Below, in pieces: positions 9,485 to 18,664 of a stretch of DNA of 64,000 nucleotides. The translations under genes and the position numbers were made by a program. Position 1 is the first letter of the stretch. Each line of letters begins with the position of its first letter. The notes beneath the pieces are model-generated. The model ran no database searches. It was not told where the DNA came from and worked only from the letters and a program-made list of their open reading frames with translations. The stretch spans positions 26,527-90,526 of the forward strand of contig JADKEB010000020.1 in assembly GCA_016718205.1 (NCBI GenBank), read 5' to 3'. Origin of the DNA: Saprospiraceae bacterium. Lineage in GTDB: Bacteria; Bacteroidota; Bacteroidia; Chitinophagales; Saprospiraceae.

Positions 9485-10041
9485 ACGGCTTGTTTATATA
9501 ATTGGGTGACTTTTTCCTGCAATAAACGACGTGCTTTTGCAAGTTGTGAACGGGAAGTAGCTTCTTCAATATGGAGCATTTCCGCGATCTCTTTGTGTGT
9601 AAATCCTTCTATGACATACAGATTGAAAACTGTTCTGTAGCCATCAGGTATAGATGTAATCAATCTTATAAGCTCTTCTTCAGATAAGGAAGAAAAAACT
9701 TCCGGTGGAACCATATCTTCTTTCACATGTTCAGGATCCAATTCCTGAAAGATAGTGTGATTTTTTAAATTATTTTTTATGGCAGTATTGATGACGATGC
9801 GTCTGACCCATCCTTCAAAGGACCCTGCATTGGCAAATTCATGCATATGTGTAAATACTTTCACAAAAGCGTCCTGAAGAACATCTTCTGCTTCATGCCT
9901 GTTTTTTGCAAATCTTTGACATACAGCCATCATCTTGCCTGAATACAGATAGAAAATATCCCTCTGCGCAGACCTGTCACCTGACAAGCATGCTTTAAGG
10001 AGTTCCTTTTCTGTTTTACCGTTTACAAGTAGTGGCGACAT
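9481..10041 (-). CDS. ECF-family RNA polymerase sigma factor
   Basis: A 186-residue extracytoplasmic-function sigma factor. Region 2 includes the core-binding and -10 segment (EAEDVLQDAFVKVFTHMHEF, then GWVRRIVINTAI). Region 4 shows the helix-turn-helix HKEIAEMLHIEEATSRSQLAKAR. It lacks extra C-terminal domains. It is translationally coupled to a probable membrane anti-sigma factor, so its activity is presumably released by an envelope signal. A perfect inverted repeat surrounds its likely -7 box. Confidence 0.93.
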   Translation of the reverse strand: MSPLLVNGKTEKELLKACLSGDRSAQRDIFYLYSGKMMAVCQRFAKNRHEAEDVLQDAFVKVFTHMHEFANAGSFEGWVRRIVINTAIKNNLKNHTIFQELDPEHVKEDMVPPEVFSSLSEEELIRLITSIPDGYRTVFNLYVIEGFTHKEIAEMLHIEEATSRSQLAKARRLLQEKVTQLYKQAV

Positions 10042-10060
10042 GTATTATCATATTTGCAAT

Positions 10061-10102
10061 GGAAAATGACTGAAATACAAATGTACCAATCAGTCATTTT
10101 CC
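10061..10102. promoter_or_regulatory. 12-base inverted repeat around the sigma-gene -7 box
   Basis: GGAAAATGACTG (10061-10072) and CAGTCATTTTCC (10091-10102) are perfect inverted repeats with an 18-base spacer. The spacer holds, on the minus strand, TACATTTG (10085-10078), a good TAnnTTTG -7 box about 37 bases before the sigma start. It could be an operator for autoregulation. A terminator for the preceding minus-strand gene is the alternative, although no T-run follows. Confidence 0.5.
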
Positions 10103-10121
10103 GATTTATTCCTTTTAACTG

Positions 10122-11429
10122 TTAATCCTTAACAATTATTGCATCATCTATCTGCTCATTTCCATCACCATCAAGATCATCTTGTCCGGCTGATCTGGCA
10201 GGTGTTTTTGATGCAGTTCCTTCCGGATTTACCACAGTGATTTTACCTTCACTGAAGGCGTCATAGTTGCCTTCAGCGTATTGACTCGCTTTTGAAAAAA
10301 AATCATCTTTTCCTTCCAGAAGGCCTCCGCCTGTGGTTAAAGTTTCGTCAGCAAATTCTTTTTTGGGCTTTGCATCTTCTTCAGCCAGAAATTTCTCGGC
10401 TTTTTCAACTGTTTCGTCAAATTTTTTACCAACCTGTTCTGCCACTTCTTTTGCTTTTTCTGCCATTGCATCCTTGGCTTCGCCTATTTTATCCCAGGCT
10501 TTATCAGACGATTCCAAAACCTTAGCTCCTACATTTTCGCTGATGTCAGCTGCTTTACCTGCGACAACACTTCCGGCTTCAAAGACCTTCTCCCCTACTT
10601 TTTCTGCCATATCCCCAGCTTTTTGGACCATTTCATTTTCAGAAATTTTATCTACAACGTCACCGGCAATAGCTTTTGTTTTGTCAAATAGATTTCCTAT
10701 TCCTTCACCAGCCTTATCCATAATAGACCCGGTGCTTTCAGCTGTTTTTACATACGATGATTGTACAAATTCACCGGCATCTGACGCTACATCCTTTGCT
10801 TTGGTTGCTGTACTTTCTGCTGCATCGCTTACTTTGTCAACAGCCGTTCCAGCTGCGACTGCTACAACCGATGCGACTGATTTGGTTTTGTCCCAGGCTG
10901 TTTCTGCTACATGATCTATAGTGTCAGCAGCAGAGGATGCTACGTCTTTGACCTTTGCAGCTGCACCTTCTGCTGCATCACTTACTTTATCAACGGCAGA
11001 TTCTGCTGCTCCTGCTACATCCGATGCGACTGATTTTGTTTTGTCCCAGGCTACATCAGCGACATTGTCAATCTTTTCAGCTGCAGCATTGGCCATTTCT
11101 TTAGCTTTCAAAGTAGCATCTTCAGCTAAATCACTGACAGTGTCCACAGCTGTTTCTGCCGCTGTAGCTACATCTGCAGCGACTGATTTTGTTTTGTCCC
11201 AAGCTGCTTCTGCCACATTTTCAGCTTTGTCGAGCACTATGGTAGCTTTTTCCATCACTGATTCACGAAGACCGGATGTCTTTTCAGAAATGTCGCTCAC
11301 GGTTTCTTTGGCTGACTCTGCGATATCACCGGCCTTTTCTTTGGTAAAATCAACTGCTTTATCAACAGCTGACTTGGCTACTGATTCTGTAGTGAAAAAT
11401 AATCTCTTAAGAGAACTTAAAAATCCCAT
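10122..11429 (-). CDS. Repetitive Ala/Lys/Asp-rich helical protein
   Basis: A 435-residue protein without signal peptide, made largely of amphipathic helix resembling LEA or apolipoprotein-like repeats. At least three tandem units of 51 residues each contain AWDKTKSVA followed by AVDKVSDAAE-type segments, spanning roughly residues 70-225; more diverged copies follow. The C-terminus is acidic and includes DLDGDGNEQID, similar to a calcium-binding EF-hand loop. Such proteins are often linked to stress or desiccation protection, but no function can be assigned here. The low-complexity composition also opens long antisense frames, which are not considered genes. Confidence 0.8.
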   Translation of the reverse strand: MGFLSSLKRLFFTTESVAKSAVDKAVDFTKEKAGDIAESAKETVSDISEKTSGLRESVMEKATIVLDKAENVAEAAWDKTKSVAADVATAAETAVDTVSDLAEDATLKAKEMANAAAEKIDNVADVAWDKTKSVASDVAGAAESAVDKVSDAAEGAAAKVKDVASSAADTIDHVAETAWDKTKSVASVVAVAAGTAVDKVSDAAESTATKAKDVASDAGEFVQSSYVKTAESTGSIMDKAGEGIGNLFDKTKAIAGDVVDKISENEMVQKAGDMAEKVGEKVFEAGSVVAGKAADISENVGAKVLESSDKAWDKIGEAKDAMAEKAKEVAEQVGKKFDETVEKAEKFLAEEDAKPKKEFADETLTTGGGLLEGKDDFFSKASQYAEGNYDAFSEGKITVVNPEGTASKTPARSAGQDDLDGDGNEQIDDAIIVKD

Positions 11430-11687
11430 AATTATAAAAATTTAGTTAATGAATATTTTGACATAAATTTAAGCCAATTATTACTGAATTAGTTCAATTA
11501 TTTTGCCATATTTTAAATAATAATTTCAAAAACCTTGAAATGTCATGTATTGATCAAAGTCGTCTTTCTTGAAAAACAAGATATTTTATGTTTGAACCTA
11601 CAAATGAAGAGTTCGAAACTTGAGAATCCAAAATGGCACATCAAGTTGTGGTGGTTCAAGATATGAACCAATAGCATGTACCGACTT

Positions 11688-11735
11688 AGATGGTCGAAGT
11701 CTGTGACTCCAGATGGTCGAAGTCTGTGACTTCGA
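11688..11735. repeat. Tandem 21-base repeat with palindrome
   Basis: AGATGGTCGAAGTCTGTGACT occurs twice with a 2-base spacer. The second copy runs into TCGA, forming the palindrome TCGAAGTC-TGT-GACTTCGA at 11717-11735. This resembles small dispersed intergenic repeats. Confidence 0.7.
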
Positions 11736-11788
11736 TCCCATATATCAAGAATTTTCAATTCGTTACGGTAGTAAAACCGTTTTTTTAT

Positions 11789-11796
11789 TACATTTG
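11789..11796 (+). promoter_or_regulatory. Candidate -7 box for the flippase gene
   Basis: TACATTTG matches TAnnTTTG and lies 43 bases before the flippase start. No -33 element is evident. Confidence 0.4.
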
Positions 11797-11839
11797 TGAT
11801 CTTAGGTCTACCAAAATCTGAATTTAAAATATCATCGAA

Positions 11840-13294
11840 GTGTTAAAATCTTTCTTTAAAGATACAATCATATACGGAGTTGCGGCCGTTCTTCCCAGAG
11901 TTATCAACCTGGTGCTCATGGCTATTTTTACTTATGTCCTTGGTAAGGCTGCTTTTTCAGACCAGACCCAATGGTATGTATATGCAGCGTTTATCAATGT
12001 GATATTGACAATGGGTACTGAAACATCCTTCTTCAGGTATTATACCCAGGAGCCGGATAAAAACAAAGTACTGGCTTCAGCTGCGACCATTCTTTTGATC
12101 ACTTCCGGTATTTTTCTTTTACTGGGTCTCATATTGATCCAGCAGTTTGCAGGTTTCCTTGGGTTCAGCGATCAGAAATTGGTATATATCCTGATATTGA
12201 CCACCGTGGTGGACACCATATGTGTAATCCCGTTTGCTTATCTCAGAGTGACAGGAAGGCCACTGGTTTATGCGGGTATAAAACTGACAAACGTGATGGT
12301 ACTGTTTCTATTTACAGTACTTTTTTTGATGATCATCCCTAAGCTGGTCATTTCTGAAAATAGTTTTTTACAGTTTTTTGGATTCACTGGTTCATTCAAA
12401 CCAGGTGTCATTCACATCATCACCGCCAATCTAATAGCCAGCGTTTTTACACTGTTGTTATTATCCCCGTACCTGATCAAAATCAAATGGCACCTGGATA
12501 AATCCATGATTGTCAAACTTTTACAATATGGCTGGCCCATTATGATAGGTGGAATTGCTTACACGATCAATGAAAACATGGATAAACTGCTTATTGAAAA
12601 TTTGATAGGTAAAGAAGAGAATGGTGTTTACGCCGCATGCTATAAATTAAGTGTTTTTATGACGCTGTACATTATGGCATTTCGGTTGGGAGCAGAGCCA
12701 TTTTTCTTCAGACATGCAGGAAATGCCAATGCAAAAAACAACTATTCAACGATTATGACGTGGTTTGTGATTTTTGGATGCATTTTTTCAGTGATTATCA
12801 CCGGATATTTGGATCTCTTTGCAGGCATCATCATTAAAAATAAAATGTATCTGGAAGGGCTGTTTATTGTTCCGGTACTGTTGATAGCCAATCTATTCTC
12901 CGGTATTTACAACAACCTGTCTATATGGTATAAACTGACCGACATGACCCGATACGGGATGTTTATAAGCATAGTTGGAGCAATCACCACCATCATTACA
13001 TTATTCATTTTTGTTCCTGTTTTTGGCATCATGGGAGGTGCTATTTCCACATTGATCACCTATGTACTCATGGCATTGGTTTCCTGGTATTTGGGACACA
13101 AATATTATCCTGTGTCTTATGACATCACCAAAATAGCAGTCTATATACTTTTCGCTTCAGCCATCAGTGCATTGAGCTTTTTGGTTTTCAGGGGCGACCT
13201 TATGGTCAATACAGCCATGATTCTTGCTTTTATTGCGTTGGTTTACTATCTGGAAAGAAAGGAATTTCGAGTAGTTTTATTGAGTAAAAAATAA
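11840..13294 (+). CDS. Polysaccharide flippase (MATE-like/Wzx superfamily)
   Basis: A 484-residue inner-membrane protein with about 12-14 hydrophobic helices, starting LKSFFKDTIIYGVAAVLPRV as in oligosaccharide flippases. The family moves lipid-linked glycans across the membrane. The start is GTG; no better ATG is in frame nearby. The GH16 gene follows four bases after the stop, so the two are probably co-transcribed, although one acts in glycan export and the other in degradation or remodelling. Confidence 0.88.
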   Translation: MLKSFFKDTIIYGVAAVLPRVINLVLMAIFTYVLGKAAFSDQTQWYVYAAFINVILTMGTETSFFRYYTQEPDKNKVLASAATILLITSGIFLLLGLILIQQFAGFLGFSDQKLVYILILTTVVDTICVIPFAYLRVTGRPLVYAGIKLTNVMVLFLFTVLFLMIIPKLVISENSFLQFFGFTGSFKPGVIHIITANLIASVFTLLLLSPYLIKIKWHLDKSMIVKLLQYGWPIMIGGIAYTINENMDKLLIENLIGKEENGVYAACYKLSVFMTLYIMAFRLGAEPFFFRHAGNANAKNNYSTIMTWFVIFGCIFSVIITGYLDLFAGIIIKNKMYLEGLFIVPVLLIANLFSGIYNNLSIWYKLTDMTRYGMFISIVGAITTIITLFIFVPVFGIMGGAISTLITYVLMALVSWYLGHKYYPVSYDITKIAVYILFASAISALSFLVFRGDLMVNTAMILAFIALVYYLERKEFRVVLLSKK

Positions 13295-13298
13295 AAAA

Positions 13299-14159
13299 AT
13301 GTCGCATAAAAACTCAAGATTGTCTATAGTATTTTTGCTGATGTTCCAATGGTTTTCAGGTGCATCTCAAAGCCACGTTTGTCCTTTGAAAGGCAATTGG
13401 GTATTTGTAAAAGAATACAGTGATGAGTTTAATTCCAAAAAACTCGATGAAAACAAATGGTGGGATTTTAATCCGGCGTGGCCCGGCCGAAAGCCGGCCC
13501 ATTTCTCCCGCAAAAATGTAAAGGTAAAAAAAGGAAGTCTAGAGCTTACAGCCAAAGCCCTCGACTCAACAAAAGTAGACATCGAACTCAGAGCCAAGGG
13601 CATGGACAAATACTCCACAGCTATTGTCAAAAGTAAAAACAGAATACAATATGGATATTTTGAAGCACGATGCAAATCCATGAAAGCCAATGTATGCAAT
13701 GCTTTCTGGCTTTACGATCCATTGAATCCCGATAAAAAATATCGGGAAGGCAGTTTTTCAGAAGAAATCGATATTTTTGAAATATTTGGAAAACCCGGCA
13801 AACCTGAGTTTGACAGAGTTTACTGGGCTACCTTGCACAGGTATGAAACTCCCTATGTCGAATCCATAGTCAATAAGAAAAAAACGAAGCTTGAAGACTA
13901 CTCAAAAAAAATAAAAATGCCCTTTGAATTTTATGATGATTACCACACATTCGGGTTTTTGTGGACACCTGAAAAGCTTCAATGGTACGTAGACGGCGAA
14001 ACGGTTTGGGAACGAAAGAACGATTATTTCACCAACCCATTGCATATTATTTTCGACGCAGAGATCATGGAAGACTGGATGGGATTGCCGGACAATAAAG
14101 ATCTACCTTCGACGTTTTATGTTGACTATGTCAGGGTTTGGCAGCATAGTGAAGATTGA
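13299..14159 (+). CDS. Glycoside hydrolase family 16 protein
   Basis: A secreted beta-glucanase/agarase-type enzyme of 286 residues. A hydrophobic signal peptide covers roughly residues 8-24. The GH16 catalytic signature EIDIFEIFG is present, with E156 as likely nucleophile, D158, and E161 as acid/base. GYFEARCKS before it and WYVDGE after it are also family features. There is no carbohydrate-binding module and no type IX sorting tail. The exact substrate (laminarin, porphyran, carrageenan or other) cannot be told. Confidence 0.9.
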   Translation: MSHKNSRLSIVFLLMFQWFSGASQSHVCPLKGNWVFVKEYSDEFNSKKLDENKWWDFNPAWPGRKPAHFSRKNVKVKKGSLELTAKALDSTKVDIELRAKGMDKYSTAIVKSKNRIQYGYFEARCKSMKANVCNAFWLYDPLNPDKKYREGSFSEEIDIFEIFGKPGKPEFDRVYWATLHRYETPYVESIVNKKKTKLEDYSKKIKMPFEFYDDYHTFGFLWTPEKLQWYVDGETVWERKNDYFTNPLHIIFDAEIMEDWMGLPDNKDLPSTFYVDYVRVWQHSED

Positions 14160-14183
14160 TTTTTGTCTGAGAAGTTTTAAATT

Positions 14184-14663
14184 CCTATGTTGGCAGGTGC
14201 TGTATCTTTTTTATATTCCATTCCTTGTGATTCTTTTCAAACCCTACTTCAACAAGATCCGACAAAAGCCATTCTTGCCATCAAAGAAATCATAATGTTA
14301 ACAACTGATATGCGCTCTACCCTAATGTCCCGTACAGTAAGCGAGGGAAGGCTCAATATGTTTAAAGCCGCAACAACATTTCAGAAGAGGTTTAATTGCA
14401 GTTGTCATCTGGCTATCAACAAAATCTCACACATTGGTGACGACTTTGTGGTCGATTACTTTTCTGGATTTAAAGACAAACTTAATTTACAAATATATGA
14501 TATGGATGGAAAATCCATACTGAACAGATACGTAAAACCTGAATTCGGAGGATCTCAAAGACTACTTTTGGAAAGCTACATCCACCAAACTCAAGGGATC
14601 AGATTTTTGAAAATATCTGATAATAAATGCTCCATATCGAAAGGATTTTCCATCCTTGATTAG
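14184..14663 (+). pseudogene. C-terminal remnant of a subtilisin-like (S8) peptidase
   Basis: The frame opens PMLAGAVSFLYS, which matches the stretch just after the catalytic serine of subtilases (GTSxATPxxAGAxxLLYS). It continues with SRTVSEGRLNMFKA, the usual end of the S8 domain. The last 60 residues (LQIYDMDGKSIL and beyond) resemble a type IX secretion sorting domain. The Asp, His and Ser catalytic parts are missing and a stop (TAA at 14178) precedes it. It is therefore a 5'-truncated remnant rather than a gene in its own right. Confidence 0.7.
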
Positions 14664-14749
14664 GAACATTTGACCTCCATACTGGTAGGGTTGGTCATCC
14701 AAAAAGAAATTACTTCTTTTAAAAAAACTGAGCTAACTTTATTAGGATA

Positions 14750-15618
14750 CTATTGCCCTGTAATACGTTTCTTCTTCCATCTCTTATGAGACCACAGCCA
14801 GTCTTCCGGTCTTTGCTGAAGGATTGATTCCAATTTTTTCATAAACCTTTCTGTGATTATACCTTCAGCCAGATCTTCTGTTCCATCTGTAAGCTCATGC
14901 AAAGTAACATCATAGTGACCACGTGTCATTCGTTGTATATGCACATAGAAAACCGGACAACAAAGCATTCTGGAATATTTGTCCGCCCCTGGTGGGCAGG
15001 CAGTGTCCTGACCTAAAAAGTCACCCAATGAGCATTATCAGACCAGGTACTTTGATCACTGACAAGCACAAAGGTTGCTCCATCGTTTTTATATTGTTCA
15101 AAACCTTTGGATGTATTTTGTATAGGAACCATGATAAAACCAAACCTACCTCGCTTTTTTGCTGCATACTCCTCGCTGTATTTATTTGACAAGGGCTTAT
15201 AAAAACCTAAAGATGGATTTGGAAAAGATAGGGCATAAGTTATAACTCCCCATTCCCAGTTCCCATAGTGTGCTGCTGAGTGGATGACACATCTGCCTTG
15301 TTGTGTATATTTAAGTGACACCTCAGGATTGACAAAGTGGTATCTTTTGAGAAATTCAGATTTTGGCATAGTAAAACCTTTGAGGCTTTCCACTATTATA
15401 TCTCCAAGATTATCATAGGATTTTTTTGCAATCTTTTTTAGATCATCATCAGTTTTTTCCGGAAAACTTGCTTTGAGCTGCTTTTCTACTACATCCCTTC
15501 TGTACCGTACCACACTGTACAAAAACCAGGATAAAAAATCCGATATTTTATACAGAATTCCAAATGGTATTATACTGAACAATACCGTAGATAACCTGAA
15601 AAAGATATAACCGATCAT
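14750..15618 (-). CDS. Lipid A-type lauroyl/myristoyl acyltransferase, frameshifted
   Basis: A membrane-associated LpxL/LpxM-family acyltransferase that adds a secondary acyl chain to lipid A or related lipids. The N-terminal hydrophobic region is followed by the catalytic HYGNWE (H-x4-E) motif. Codons for DNAHWVTF then run into a stop, while the continuation FLGQDTACPPGADKYSR is in the next frame. One base missing from the A5 run at 15015-15019 explains this; restored, the protein is about 289 residues, a normal length. Probably a homopolymer error. Confidence 0.85.
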
Positions 15619-15645
15619 ACAAGAAGATATTTAGGTATTATTATT

Positions 15646-17190
15646 TTAATGGCTTCGACTTTTCACTGCGAGTTTTTCTCTGATGATTTCCTGAATCCTT
15701 CTATTCTGAATCTTACTGTCAAGCCAGGAGATGATATCGAGGTAAAGGAAAGGCCTTCTCTCATATGGATCCTGTTGATATTTAACCAATCTTGCTCTTA
15801 ATTTCATAAATTCACTTTTTAAGTCCTTTCTTGTCATCATCGGTGTTTTTCTCAAAAATCCCAACATTTCTCGCTGCACTGCCTGGAGATCATCCATTTT
15901 ATTTAAAAATCTGAAAACCGTTTTTATCTGATAACTCAAAAAGAAATCATTGCCGAGCTCATAATGACTGATCAGAGTGAGAATTCTGGCAAAACACTGA
16001 ATATCTTCCCTCAAACCCCCAATAGGGCTGTTGATAATTTTATTGAGGTGACCTATCGCATTATTGAAGTCGTCGGCCCCAAAATATACACATGCAAGTT
16101 TATATTGAAACACCATCTCCCTATTGACATCCCAATGGTGTTTTCCTGACATGAGCAGTGAGCTGACCTCTTCAATTTCTTTTACACCCTGATCATAATT
16201 TCCTGTAAGAAATATTTTATTCAGCAAATGAATGTATCTGAATAGCTTAAAGTTTAAGTGCTGAGCTTCGGTGAGTTGGTCATTTTCCAGTTCAACAAAT
16301 TTGTCATAACTCAATAAAAACTTATCTCTTTTATTGGCCATATACAAAGCATTCAGAGCATTGTGCAAACCTTTAAAGTACAAGACCGGATCTTCCTGCT
16401 TCATGTGTGGAGTAAGCTCGAAACTATCTACCCATTTTTGCGAAAATTTATAATAATTCAAAAAATCCTGGATCATGTGATAATACCAAACCAGTGATTG
16501 ATAGTAGTATATTTTTTCATAAAAACCCAGTTTATGAGCTTTGACTTCAGGCAGATGGGCATAAAAATAATCTTTTAACACTTCGAAATCTTTTTTACCT
16601 CTTACATACCCGTATTTCAGGTACATACCATATAGCATGATTGAAAGATTACTCAATTTATCTCTGAGTCCCACTCTTTTAAGTAACCTTACACTCTCAT
16701 CACTCAGCTCTATGGCTTTTGTTGTAGAACTCCCGGTGATATATTGCGTTTCTATTTTTCTCTCTTCGTCCAGGATATGATATAAGAGTAGCGTTTCGTG
16801 ACTATTTTCGGCTATCTTTTTAGCTTTTTCCAGCATATCGAGACTCGATTGAGTCATACCTTTTGTCTGCAAAATTCGGGCATAATCCAGCAACTCTCTT
16901 ATTGAAATATCACTATAATCCTGCTTATGTAAATGTCGGATATTTGAAAGTATTTGTTTAAGCAGATTGGCTTTGATATTTGAAAGTTGCGCCCTTTTGA
17001 TTTGTGGTATCTTTTTCAACAGGTCTGATTCATTGTACTTTTTTCCTGAATCTATGTAATCGAATAACTGCATGAACAACTTATCATGAGCATTATTATC
17101 TCGATTGACATACAATCTGAAACTACGCTTTTCAGCTTTTGTCATTGATCTGACAAGTTGTATCAATTGATCTGTTTGTTGACTGGGCAT
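15646..17190 (-). CDS. Conserved helical-repeat protein of unknown function
   Basis: A 514-residue, almost entirely alpha-helical cytoplasmic protein starting MPSQQTDQLIQLVRSMTKAE. Its regular pairs of amphipathic helices resemble TPR-like solenoids, without a clear consensus TPR. I have no functional family name for it; similar proteins seem common in Bacteroidota. It lies upstream of the acyltransferase on the same strand, 27 bases away, and the two probably form a transcription unit. Confidence 0.75.
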   Translation of the reverse strand: MPSQQTDQLIQLVRSMTKAEKRSFRLYVNRDNNAHDKLFMQLFDYIDSGKKYNESDLLKKIPQIKRAQLSNIKANLLKQILSNIRHLHKQDYSDISIRELLDYARILQTKGMTQSSLDMLEKAKKIAENSHETLLLYHILDEERKIETQYITGSSTTKAIELSDESVRLLKRVGLRDKLSNLSIMLYGMYLKYGYVRGKKDFEVLKDYFYAHLPEVKAHKLGFYEKIYYYQSLVWYYHMIQDFLNYYKFSQKWVDSFELTPHMKQEDPVLYFKGLHNALNALYMANKRDKFLLSYDKFVELENDQLTEAQHLNFKLFRYIHLLNKIFLTGNYDQGVKEIEEVSSLLMSGKHHWDVNREMVFQYKLACVYFGADDFNNAIGHLNKIINSPIGGLREDIQCFARILTLISHYELGNDFFLSYQIKTVFRFLNKMDDLQAVQREMLGFLRKTPMMTRKDLKSEFMKLRARLVKYQQDPYERRPFLYLDIISWLDSKIQNRRIQEIIREKLAVKSRSH

Positions 17191-17215
17191 TTTGTGATGT
17201 AGGTCAATAATAGAG

Positions 17216-17223
17216 CAAAATTA
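17216..17223 (-). promoter_or_regulatory. Candidate -7 box for the helical-repeat gene
   Basis: On the minus strand TAATTTTG, 25 bases before the start codon, fits TAnnTTTG. Confidence 0.4.
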
Positions 17224-17292
17224 CAAAAATTTATAGGAAACACCTTTTTATATTAATCATACCTGCTATCTTTACAGTAAATAATACAAAAT

Positions 17293-17919
17293 ATGAAAAA
17301 CAATAATTTGGTAATGGCTCTGTTCTTAAGCTTATTATTGTCGTCTTGTGCTAAGGTCTATTATAGCCCTGATGCTGAAAAAATTTCAAATAGACATAAA
17401 ATAATTGCTGTTGCAATTCCGAAGGTTTCTATCCCTCCCCAAAAAAAAATTACAGCTGATGAACTCATCAAAATGTCAGAAAAGGAAGCTGAAATTTTTC
17501 AGTTTGAAATGGTATCCTGGCTTTTGAAAAGAAAAAATGATAACAAAATTCATGTGAATATTCTCGATGCTTCAACATCTTTTGCAAAAAACAAGAAAGC
17601 TGAAGATGAAGAAAAATTCTTGACTCCTGCCCAACTCAATGAAATTTTGTAGGTAGATGCAGTGCTAACATCAAATTATAAACTGTCTAAACCTATGTCA
17701 ACCGGGGCCGCCATTTTTACGACTGTATTATTTGGGTTTGGTACGACCAACCAAATTGTTGTTAATATGGAGCTGCATGACAGGTCCACTAAAAAAATGA
17801 TTTGGAACTTCAGCCATACCCTATCAGGTGGACTATTTAGTTCTTCTGATCAATTAGTAGCCGAAGTCATGCGTATCGCAAGTAAAAAACTACCGTATAC
17901 AAAATTTATGAAAAAATGA
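17293..17919 (+). pseudogene. Lipoprotein gene with an in-frame TAG stop
   Basis: A signal peptide with lipobox LSSC starts a lipoprotein of unknown family. After codon 119 (LTPAQLNEIL) a TAG at 17650-17652 interrupts the frame, which then continues with VDAVLTSNYKLSKPMS and a C-terminal domain ending KKLPYTKFMKK. The two halves are in the same frame and read as one protein of about 208 residues. The stop may be a real nonsense mutation or a sequence error. A strong terminator follows. Confidence 0.75.
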
Positions 17920-17946
17920 TGTAGTATCATGTCAAAATTTTAAAAT

Positions 17947-17982
17947 AAAAAAGGGGCATTTCGTGAGACTTGCCCCTTTTTT
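17947..17982. terminator. Bidirectional terminator
   Basis: AAAAAAGGGGCA / TGCCCCTTTTTT forms a perfect 12-base stem with a 12-base loop. A-run and T-run on the two sides suit both converging units: the lipoprotein gene (plus) and the ribosomal superoperon ending at rplQ (minus). Confidence 0.9.
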
Positions 17983-18016
17983 ACACTACTACCTAACGTT
18001 ATATTCTCAGAAATAT

Positions 18017-18553
18017 CTATTCTTCTTCGTTTGATGCAATTTCGTCAATCACTTCAGGTGCAGCAACTGTAGCTGCGGCGGCTGTTGCCGCCACTCCTGT
18101 CACTACGTCTGTGCTAGTTCCTTCTCCGCTTCCTCCTTTTCTTCTTCCTCTTCTTGTACCAACTTTCGTAGTTGCTGTTTTTGCCTTCATCACATCATTG
18201 AAATCGACAAGCTCGATCATAGCTGTTTCTGCACCGTCACCTTTTCTAAATCCGGTTTTGATGATTCTGCAGTATCCACCTGGTCTGTCTGCGACTTTTG
18301 GAGCTACATTGTCAAATAGCTCAATGATTACATTCTTATTTTGAAGGTCAGCAAAGACCATTCTCCTTGAATGAGTTGTATTATCTTTACATCTCGTAAT
18401 GATAGGCTCGACAAAAACTCTTAAAGCTTTTGCCTTTGCAACTGTCGTGGTGATTCTTTTGTGCAGAATCAACGAATTGGCCATGTTAAGTAATAAGGCG
18501 TCTCTATGACCCTTTTTTCTACCCAGATGGTTAAATTTTTTACCGTGTCTCAT
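18017..18553 (-). CDS. rplQ: 50S ribosomal protein L17
   Basis: The conserved N-terminus [17 protein letters not shown] is diagnostic. The core ends near residue 120 and is followed by about 50 extra residues rich in Ala, Gly and Thr, ending in an acidic SNEEE. Such tails are common in Bacteroidota and absent from the 127-residue E. coli protein. It is the last gene of the superoperon, just before the terminator. Confidence 0.97.
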   Translation of the reverse strand: MRHGKKFNHLGRKKGHRDALLLNMANSLILHKRITTTVAKAKALRVFVEPIITRCKDNTTHSRRMVFADLQNKNVIIELFDNVAPKVADRPGGYCRIIKTGFRKGDGAETAMIELVDFNDVMKAKTATTKVGTRRGRRKGGSGEGTSTDVVTGVAATAAAATVAAPEVIDEIASNEEE

Positions 18554-18664
18554 TGACTTAAAGTTTGCGTACCACTATTGCTAGAGTCATCCTTCGGCCT
18601 GCGACTCTTAGAAGCAACGTTTCATACTATTTAAAAAATACAATCCAGTTAAGGGCCGAAACGA

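Larger units (their letters stand above)
11430..11839. other. Intergenic region with short repeats
   Basis: Contains a 7-base palindrome TGGTTCA / TGAACCA (11652-11670), a 21-base unit repeated twice (11688-11708 and 11711-11731), and a -7 box. A 71-codon minus-strand frame across it is not considered real. Confidence 0.45.

Noticed and set aside
10292..11445. Long plus-strand frames (77, 193 and 174 codons) opposite the repetitive protein
   Set aside because: They arise from the low-complexity Ala/Ser/Lys codons of the minus-strand gene and have no protein-like order.
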